DNA of 64,000 nucleotides. Source: Liquorilactobacillus ghanensis DSM 18630 (lineage in GTDB: Bacteria > Bacillota > Bacilli > Lactobacillales > Lactobacillaceae). The notes below the pieces were generated by a model. The model worked only from the letters and a program-made list of their open reading frames with translations. It was not told the DNA's origin and made no database searches. Positions 58,618 to 64,000 of the stretch are shown piece by piece. The stretch is taken from contig NZ_AZGB01000005.1 in NCBI RefSeq assembly GCF_001435235.1, positions 1-64,000 on the forward strand, in the 5' to 3' direction. A program made the translations under genes and the position numbers. How positions within the stretch are numbered: the first letter of the stretch is position 1; each line of letters begins with the position of its first letter.

Positions 58618-58641
58618 TTAATAAAAAGAGGTGGATTGATT

Positions 58642-59049
58642 TTGTTAGGCACGATTTCAATTTGGGTAGTTCTTAATATTGTTTTAGCGATCATATTATT
58701 GGGAATTGTTGGTTATCAATTCTATATATGGTATTGTGGGCGTAAAGTAGCAACCTTGCTTGACAATGATAAATTTAAAGCTGGCATGCATCGGGCGCAA
58801 ATTATTGATTTAAGGGAACAAAGCAACTTTGATAAGGGTCATATCTTGGGCGCGCGTAATTTGCCGTTTAGTCAGTTTAAAATTTCTCGGGAATCAATTC
58901 GCAAAGATATGCCAGTTTATTTGTATGATCAAGGAAAAGCGTTGAGTACACGAGCGGCTGTCCAACTTAATAAATTAGGTTATCAAAATATTTATATTTT
59001 GAAAGATGGATTTGAACGTTGGGATGGTAAAACCAAAAAGGCTAAATAA
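58642..59049 (+). CDS. Membrane-anchored rhodanese-like protein lacking the catalytic cysteine
   Basis: A 135-residue protein with an N-terminal transmembrane helix (about 5-24) and a rhodanese domain (IIDLREQSNFDKGHILGARN; DGFERWDG). In the active-site loop the usual Cys position reads VYLYDQGKALS, so Asp replaces Cys and sulfur transfer is unlikely. TTG at 58642 is eight bases after AGAGGTG; TTG at 58636 is too close. It follows glcK by 24 bases, as in other lactobacilli. Confidence 0.9.
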   Translation: MLGTISIWVVLNIVLAIILLGIVGYQFYIWYCGRKVATLLDNDKFKAGMHRAQIIDLREQSNFDKGHILGARNLPFSQFKISRESIRKDMPVYLYDQGKALSTRAAVQLNKLGYQNIYILKDGFERWDGKTKKAK

Positions 59050-59131
59050 TAGTAAATTATGTGGTGAAATATTGAACGCTTAACTAAAAATCCAGCCAAA
59101 AGTATGCAAATAGTATTTATGTTAAAAAAAT

Positions 59132-59172
59132 AAATGGCGAAGACAATTAAAGTTCAATTGTCTTCGCCATTT
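59132..59172 (-). terminator. Strong bidirectional terminator, mainly for the DUF3042 gene
   Basis: Perfect 17-bp stem (59132-59148 with 59156-59172), AAATGGCGAAGACAATT with its exact complement, 7-nt loop. On the minus strand TTTATTTTTTT follows; on the plus strand the T run is short. Confidence 0.92.
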
Positions 59173-59185
59173 GTCCGTGAGAATT

Positions 59186-59362
59186 TTATCCTTGCTGAGC
59201 GGCATGCATTTTACGAACCGCGCGTTTTTTATGTTCATCAATCATAGCTTCTTTTTCTTCAATTGGATCGACAACATTTTTCTTAAAAGCATAGAAACAG
59301 CCAGCAGCGGTTCCAACGGCGGTTGCAAAACCGAGAATGAATCCTTTACCGAATACGTTCAT
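59186..59362 (-). CDS. DUF3042-family protein
   Basis: A 58-residue protein: MNVFGKGFILGFATAVGT, a hydrophobic N-terminal segment (about 6-26), then a charged helix with VVDPIEEKEAMIDEHKKRA. This matches the lactic-acid-bacterial DUF3042 family, probably a membrane-associated protein of unknown function. GGAGG is eight bases before the ATG and a perfect terminator follows. It lies between the rhodanese gene and miaA. Confidence 0.9.
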   Translation of the reverse strand: MNVFGKGFILGFATAVGTAAGCFYAFKKNVVDPIEEKEAMIDEHKKRAVRKMHAAQQG

Positions 59363-59465
59363 AATTGTTTCCTCCCATCATTCATGAATTTAATTACATT
59401 ATGACCGATGTGCAGTAAAATATCCAGTTAAAAACAGTTAGAAAAAATAGGGGGGGTGAGTTTCA

Positions 59466-60392
59466 ATCAGACAAAAAGTTTTATTGATCGTGGGCCCGAC
59501 AGCGGTCGGAAAAACTGCTTTATCGCTTGAATTGGCGCAGGCGTTTAATGGCCAGATCATTTCAGGTGATTCAATGCAGGTTTATCGCGGTTTAGACATT
59601 GGGACAGCTAAAGCAACAGCTGCTGAACAGGCACAAGTTAAACATCATCTGATCGACATTCTTGATCCAGCAGAGCCTTTTTCAGTAGCAGCTTTCATCA
59701 AAGAATGTCAACGAAAAATTGAGCAAATTGCTCGGCAAGCTAAATTACCGATAATTGTCGGGGGGACAGGTTTTTATTTACAAGCTTTGCTAGATGATTT
59801 TCAACTTGGCGGACAACCGGCTGATCCTGATCCGAAAATTCGCCAGCAATGGCGAGACTTTGCTGCCAAGCATGGCCAGCAGCAATTATGGGAAGCATTG
59901 GCCCGAATAGATCCAACAGCAGCTCAGAAAATTCCTCCAGCAAATCAGCGAAGAGTAATTCGAGCGCTGGAAGTTTATCAGCTAACAGGCGAAAAATTTT
60001 CTTGTCAGGCCGACTTGCCACAGCCGAAATATGACCCATTGATTTTGGGACTGAATGTTGACCGCCAGTTGCTGTACCAGCGAATTAACCAGCGAGTTGA
60101 TTTAATGTTAAAACAAGGTTTGCTGCCAGAAGCGCGTTGGTTATTTGATCAAGGCGGCACGGCATTGCCGGCGGGAAAGGGAATTGGCTATAAGGAGTTG
60201 TTCCCTTATTTTGCAGGTCAGTGTTCCTTAGAAACGGCAGTCGAAGAGATTAAAAAAAATTCGCGGCATTATGCTAAACGACAATTAACTTGGTTTCGTA
60301 ATAAAATGTCGGTAACCTGGCTGGATCCGCAGGCAACGGATTTTCAGGAACAAGCAAGGCAGCGGGTTAATGATTGGTTGAACGAAAGGTAG
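59466..60392 (+). CDS. miaA: tRNA dimethylallyltransferase, probable AUC start
   Basis: Transfers dimethylallyl to A37 of tRNAs that read U-first codons. The P-loop is GPTAVGKTALS, followed by ISGDSMQVYRGLDIGTAKA and IVGGTGFYLQALL. A TTG at 59484 is the first conventional start, but it would truncate the first beta strand (residues KVLLIVG) and lies 27 bases from GGGGGG (59451-59456). In frame, ATC at 59466 is nine bases from that site and gives MRQKVLLIVGPTAVGK, the usual N-terminus, and a stop precedes it at 59457-59459. The overlap with conserved protein is certain; the start is inferred. Confidence 0.9.
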   Translation: MRQKVLLIVGPTAVGKTALSLELAQAFNGQIISGDSMQVYRGLDIGTAKATAAEQAQVKHHLIDILDPAEPFSVAAFIKECQRKIEQIARQAKLPIIVGGTGFYLQALLDDFQLGGQPADPDPKIRQQWRDFAAKHGQQQLWEALARIDPTAAQKIPPANQRRVIRALEVYQLTGEKFSCQADLPQPKYDPLILGLNVDRQLLYQRINQRVDLMLKQGLLPEARWLFDQGGTALPAGKGIGYKELFPYFAGQCSLETAVEEIKKNSRHYAKRQLTWFRNKMSVTWLDPQATDFQEQARQRVNDWLNER

Positions 60393-60398
60393 ATTAAA

Positions 60399-61658
60399 TT
60401 GGAAAATTTATGGATGGAACATTTCCCACAAGAATTACAGCAAAAAATTATACAAACACAGCAGCAGATCGCTCCACAAATCGCAGAAATTGAGCAGCGG
60501 CAATTGTACAATCAAAGTCGAGTATTAAATTGCTTTAAACAGCACCGGGTTGCCGAAGAAGATTTGGTCGGTTCTACCGGTTATGGCTATGATGATATTG
60601 GAAGAGAAAAATTAGATGCGATTTACGCAGACTACTTTCATGCAGATGATGCAATTGTTAAGCCGCAGATTATGTCAGGAACTCACGCAATTACAACATC
60701 GTTATTTGCAGTTTTACGCCCTAATGATAAATTATTTTATTTAACGGGAATGCCATATGACACTATTCAGCATGTTATTGGGGTTGCTGGCAATGAACCG
60801 GGAACATTGAAGGATTTTCAGATTGGTTTTGATTATCAGCCATTACTTGAAAATGGTGAAGTTGATTATCAGCAGGCCACTAAGAAATTGCAGGATCCAA
60901 CCATCAAAATGGTGGCTTTACAGCGTTCTCGCGGCTATGCAATTCGGAAGAGCTTTACAGTTGCCCAGCTGAAAAAAATGATTGAATTTATTCGAAAGAT
61001 CCGCAAAGATGTTGTTATTTTCGTTGATAATTGTTACGGTGAATTTTCTGAAATTCATGAACCGACTGAATATGGTGCTGATTTGATGGCCGGTTCGCTG
61101 TATAAAAATGCTGGTGGTGGAATTGCTAAAACAGGTGGTTATATAGTTGGCCGCAAAGATTTAATTCATTTGGCAGGTAATCGGTTGAACTCGCCGGGAT
61201 CGGGTAAAAACGAAGGTGCAACCATTGGACATCTGCGTGATATGTATCAAGGCTTTTTTATTGCACCGCATGTTACGGGAGAGGCTATAAAGGGTGCAAT
61301 TTTTGCCAGTGCTTTATTGGAGAAGCTTGGTTTGAAGGTTTCACCGCGCTGGGATGATCCGCGAACGGATTTAGTCCAAACGGTTGAGTTGGGCTCACCA
61401 GCTAAAATGGCTGAGTTTTGTGCAGCAATTCAACACTTTTCACCGGTCAATGCTTTTGTTGATCCGATTGCCAGTCAAATGGGTGGATATGAAGATCAGG
61501 AAATCATGGCTTCGGGAAGTTTTACCGAAGGATCAACAATTGAATTGTCATGCGATGGACCAATTCGACCACCATATGCTTTATATATCCAAGGCGGACT
61601 GACTTTCGAGCATGTAAAAGTTGCGATTAGTAATGCAATCAACGAAACTTTTTTTTAA
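60399..61658 (+). CDS. Methionine gamma-lyase-family (aluminium-resistance) protein YnbB
   Basis: A 419-residue PLP-dependent fold-type I protein. The active-site lysine is in the SLYKNAGGGIAKTGGYIVG region (about 231-249), with the PLP-contact segment MSGTHAITTSLFAVLRPND (about 92-110). The family is annotated aluminium-resistance protein, but its biochemical role is unclear. The TTG start lies eight bases after AAAGGT. As in Bacillus it sits between miaA and glnR-glnA. Confidence 0.92.
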   Translation: MENLWMEHFPQELQQKIIQTQQQIAPQIAEIEQRQLYNQSRVLNCFKQHRVAEEDLVGSTGYGYDDIGREKLDAIYADYFHADDAIVKPQIMSGTHAITTSLFAVLRPNDKLFYLTGMPYDTIQHVIGVAGNEPGTLKDFQIGFDYQPLLENGEVDYQQATKKLQDPTIKMVALQRSRGYAIRKSFTVAQLKKMIEFIRKIRKDVVIFVDNCYGEFSEIHEPTEYGADLMAGSLYKNAGGGIAKTGGYIVGRKDLIHLAGNRLNSPGSGKNEGATIGHLRDMYQGFFIAPHVTGEAIKGAIFASALLEKLGLKVSPRWDDPRTDLVQTVELGSPAKMAEFCAAIQHFSPVNAFVDPIASQMGGYEDQEIMASGSFTEGSTIELSCDGPIRPPYALYIQGGLTFEHVKVAISNAINETFF

Positions 61659-61668
61659 AACAAAAACA

Positions 61669-61685
61669 TGTAAGAAAAAGTAACA
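61669..61685. promoter_or_regulatory. GlnR operator
   Basis: TGTAAGAAAAAGTAACA is an exact match to the GlnR/TnrA consensus TGTNA-N7-TNACA. It ends eight bases before the -35 box of the glnR promoter, so bound GlnR should affect RNA polymerase access. Confidence 0.92.
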
Positions 61686-61692
61686 TTGAATA

Positions 61693-61721
61693 TTGACATC
61701 AAGGAATCAGCTTGTTATGAT
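61693..61721 (+). promoter_or_regulatory. Promoter of glnRA
   Basis: TTGACA (61693-61698), 17-bp spacer, TATGAT (61716-61721). The GlnR operator lies immediately upstream. Confidence 0.9.
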
Positions 61722-61748
61722 TAGTGCGTAGTTTAGAGGAGGGTTGTT

Positions 61749-62138
61749 ATGAAAGAAAAAGAGCTCAGGCGTTCGCAAGCTGTTTTGCCAATTGGAACTG
61801 TGATGAAATTAACAAAGTTGTCAGCACGGCAAATTCGTTATTATGAAGAACAGCAATTGGTAACACCGAAACGTAACGAAGGCAATCGGCGGATGTATTC
61901 ATTGAATGATATTGATCGTTTGCTGGAGATAAAAGATTATCTTGACGAAGGAATTAATATGGCTGGCATCAAACATATCTATGATGAAAAGGCACGCAAG
62001 CAAGCGCAAAAGAAAGCTCAATTGGAGAAGCCTTTGACAGACGCCGACGTTCGCCGGATTTTACGTGATGAATTTATGTCGGTCAGCGGCTTAAGTAAGC
62101 AGAATGAGTTTTTTTTCAAACATAACAAAAACTTCTAA
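61749..62138 (+). CDS. glnR: MerR-family nitrogen regulator GlnR
   Basis: Represses glnRA and other nitrogen genes when glutamine is abundant, with feedback-inhibited glutamine synthetase as partner. The 129-residue protein has a MerR winged HTH (SARQIRYYEEQQLVTPKR, about 25-42) and a short C-terminal tail (SKQNEFFFKHNKNF) like the glutamine-synthetase-sensing tail of GlnR. GAGGAGG precedes the ATG. The promoter carries its own operator. Confidence 0.97.
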   Translation: MKEKELRRSQAVLPIGTVMKLTKLSARQIRYYEEQQLVTPKRNEGNRRMYSLNDIDRLLEIKDYLDEGINMAGIKHIYDEKARKQAQKKAQLEKPLTDADVRRILRDEFMSVSGLSKQNEFFFKHNKNF

Positions 62139-62163
62139 AAATTAGAAATGGGGAGCGATGTAA

Positions 62164-63507
62164 ATGGTAAAGCCTAACTACACCAAAGATGACATCCGCA
62201 AAATTGTCAAAGATGAGAATGTTAAATTTTTGCGATTGATGTTTACAGATCTTTATGGCGTGATCAAAAATGTTGAAGTTCCGGTTAGTCAATTGGATAA
62301 GTTGCTCGATAATAAATTAATGTTCGACGGTTCATCGATCGATGGATTTGTGCGAATTGAAGAAAGTGATATGTGGCTTTATCCCGATCTTTCAACTTGG
62401 ATGATTTTCCCTTGGGGGAACGAGCACGGAAAAGTTGCACGGGTAATTTGTCAAGTATATAACGCTGATCGGACTCCTTTTATTGGCGATCCGCGCAACA
62501 ATTTGATTCGTGTACTCGGTGAAATGAAAGAGTTAGGTTTTACTGAGTTTAATATCGGACCTGAACCGGAATTCTTCCTTTTCAAGCTTGATCCAGAAAC
62601 TGGCAAACCAACAATGCATTTAAACGATAAGGGCAGCTACTTTGACTTAGCACCAGTTGATTTAGGTGAAAATTGTCGGCGTGATATTGTGTTGGAACTT
62701 GAAAGCATGGGCTTTGATGTTGAAGCATCTCACCATGAGGTAGCTCCAGGACAGCATGAGATCGATTTCAAATATGCTGATGCATTACATGCTTGTGATA
62801 ATATTCAGACTTTCAAATTAGTTGTTAAGACAGTAGCTCGTAAGCATGGTCTGCATGCAACCTTTATGCCAAAACCGCTTGATCGAATCAATGGCTCAGG
62901 GATGCATATTAATATGTCGCTCTTCCATAAAGATGGCAATGCTTTCTATGATGAAAATGGCGATATGCAGCTTTCCGAAACTGCTCACTACTTCTTAGGT
63001 GGCTTGTTGCAGCACGCACGTGGCTTTACAGCTGTAACTAACCCAATTGTTAATTCATACAAACGATTAGTTCCTGGTTATGAAGCACCGGTTTATGTTG
63101 CTTGGTCAGGTCGTAATCGTTCACCATTAGTTCGTGTTCCGATTGCGCGTGGCTTGTCAACACGTTTGGAATTGCGGAGTGTTGATCCGGCAGCTAACCC
63201 ATATTTGGCAATTGCAGCTATCTTGGAAGCTGGATTGGATGGCTTACGTAATAAGATTAAAGCACCAAAACCAATTGACCGTAATATCTATGTAATGGAT
63301 GATGAAGAGCGTAAAGCAAACGGTATTAGTGATTTGCCGTCAACTTTGCATAATGCTTTGAAGTCTTTGCAAAAAGATGAGGTTATTGGTAAAGCATTGG
63401 GTCCGCATTTATACCAGAACTTCATTGAAGGTAAGAAGCTTGAATGGTCTGCTTATCGGCAGGAAGTTACTCAATGGGAACGCGATCAGTATTTAGAGTT
63501 GTATTAA
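62164..63507 (+). CDS. glnA: Glutamine synthetase type I
   Basis: Makes glutamine from glutamate, ammonia and ATP; 447 residues, the short GS-I-alpha length. It has [19 protein letters not shown], the ATP-binding region with [10 protein letters not shown], and [20 protein letters not shown]. The adenylylation-site tyrosine region of GS-I-beta is not present, consistent with feedback control through GlnR. GGGGAG precedes the ATG, 26 bases after glnR. Confidence 0.98.
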   Translation: MVKPNYTKDDIRKIVKDENVKFLRLMFTDLYGVIKNVEVPVSQLDKLLDNKLMFDGSSIDGFVRIEESDMWLYPDLSTWMIFPWGNEHGKVARVICQVYNADRTPFIGDPRNNLIRVLGEMKELGFTEFNIGPEPEFFLFKLDPETGKPTMHLNDKGSYFDLAPVDLGENCRRDIVLELESMGFDVEASHHEVAPGQHEIDFKYADALHACDNIQTFKLVVKTVARKHGLHATFMPKPLDRINGSGMHINMSLFHKDGNAFYDENGDMQLSETAHYFLGGLLQHARGFTAVTNPIVNSYKRLVPGYEAPVYVAWSGRNRSPLVRVPIARGLSTRLELRSVDPAANPYLAIAAILEAGLDGLRNKIKAPKPIDRNIYVMDDEERKANGISDLPSTLHNALKSLQKDEVIGKALGPHLYQNFIEGKKLEWSAYRQEVTQWERDQYLELY

Positions 63508-63528
63508 TTTAAATTTAATGGGTTATTT

Positions 63529-63558
63529 AAAAAGACGATGAGCAATCATCGCCTTTTT
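63529..63558. terminator. Terminator of glnRA
   Basis: AAAAAGACGATGA pairs with TCATCGCCTTTTT through most of its length, 3-4-nt loop, with T residues on both strands; it also serves the convergent partial gene. Confidence 0.82.
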
Positions 63559-63634
63559 GTTTACTGTTCTAATTTAGATTAATCTTGTTGAATTCCAGTT
63601 AAATTAGAAATATTTTTATTAGCACAGTAAGTTT

Positions 63635-64000
63635 TTATAACCGTTCTTTATTTGCTAATTCTGCTTCATCTGTGTCATAGGTGTTGATCATAGATTTAGG
63701 ATCAGCTAAAGATAAATATTTGATTTGTGACAGATTGGCTAGATAAGTCAAACCCTGTTGTTGTGTTTTAATTAAGAAACTGTTTTTTTGAAGAAATTGA
63801 TGTTTTATTTTACCAGTTACTGAGTATTCATTGTGCTGCTGGTCAGTTAACCAAACGGTTATTAATTGTTTTTTTTCGAACGCTTGTTGAATGAAAAGTT
63901 TTAATTGAAAAGTCGGCATTTGCGGATGCAACGTTTGAGTAGCTGGCGTTTTATAAATTGTTTGGATTTGACGATAAAAATTTGTCGGTAGTTGGAACCA
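63635..64000 (-). CDS. Hypothetical protein, 5'-truncated by the window end
   Basis: The frame stays open to the last base, so the true start is outside; 121 residues are visible. I do not recognise it firmly. The segment with LITVWLTDQQ, SVTGKIKHQFLQKN, FLIKTQQQGLTYLANLSQIKYLSL resembles the alternating beta pattern of YolD-like small proteins, an impression only. The visible part is soluble and Gln-rich with a charged tail. A TTG at 63931 is internal, not necessarily the start. Confidence 0.6.
   Translation of the reverse strand, partial: WFQLPTNFYRQIQTIYKTPATQTLHPQMPTFQLKLFIQQAFEKKQLITVWLTDQQHNEYSVTGKIKHQFLQKNSFLIKTQQQGLTYLANLSQIKYLSLADPKSMINTYDTDEAELANKERL

Overview
The window is AT-rich chromosomal DNA from a low-GC Gram-positive bacterium of the Lactobacillales, almost certainly Lactobacillaceae. 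This rests on small genes typical of the group (DUF3042, YqgQ, a YheA-type YlbF protein), GlnR with an exact GlnR box, a GlnP-type substrate-binding/permease fusion, a threonine T-box, and gene orders shared with Bacillus (prsA-YtxH-hit // ecsAB; ytmP/ccrZ-trmB; ytpP-ytpR-sftA-murC; nrdR-dnaB-dnaI; infC-rpmI-rplT; yqeG-yqeH-yhbY-nadD-yqeK-rsfS; ynbB-glnR-glnA). The genus (for example Liquorilactobacillus or a relative) cannot be fixed by eye. I see no rRNA or tRNA genes, CRISPR arrays, prophage, or intact insertion sequence.

Layout. 1-60: tandem hairpins that resemble the right end of an IS200/IS605-type element. 0.1-6.9 kb: argS, a Crp/Fnr regulator, argR, a class A PBP, a YheA-type YlbF protein and yhaM. 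7.1-11 kb: prsA, a YtxH-like gene and hit on the minus strand, divergent from ecsAB. 11-18 kb: ccrZ-like kinase, trmB, a PepSY protein, ytpP, ytpR, sftA and murC. 18.2-26.1 kb: a Bax-inhibitor-like membrane protein, then polA-mutM-coaE-nrdR-dnaB-dnaI. 26.1-30 kb: T-box-thrS, then L20 leader-infC-rpmI-rplT. 30-35.7 kb: yqeG to tmcAL (ribosome assembly and NAD synthesis), then DUF177-rpmF. 36.1-39.8 kb: ysxC, a MazG-like gene, a 44-codon minus-strand gene and a glutamine-type amino-acid ABC transporter. 40-46 kb: uvrC, a CDF transporter, obg and an OatA-like acyltransferase. 46.3-54.7 kb: rnz-SDR-lapA-recJ-apt, ktrA and yfhO (minus). 54.9-63.9 kb: PBP2B, rpmG, yqgQ-glcK-rhodanese, DUF3042 (minus), miaA-ynbB, GlnR-box-glnR-glnA, and a gene cut by the window end.

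The genes are overwhelmingly housekeeping: translation (ArgS, ThrS, IF-3, L20, L32, L33, L35, TrmB, TmcAL, MiaA), ribosome-assembly GTPases (YqeH, YsxC, Obg), replication and repair (PolA, MutM, UvrC, RecJ, DnaB, DnaI, SftA), cell wall (two PBPs, MurC, OatA, YfhO, PrsA) and nitrogen control (GlnR, GlnA). Visible regulation includes a Thr T-box (specifier ACC), an L20-type leader with terminator, and a GlnR operator next to a near-consensus promoter.

I did not find a convincing new multi-gene system. The most unusual observations are a likely AUC start for miaA, an AUA start for infC, a structured 229-bp spacer splitting rpmI from rplT, a 425-bp structured non-coding gap after rpmF, two short minus-strand genes easily missed by gene callers, and the IS-like hairpins at the left edge.
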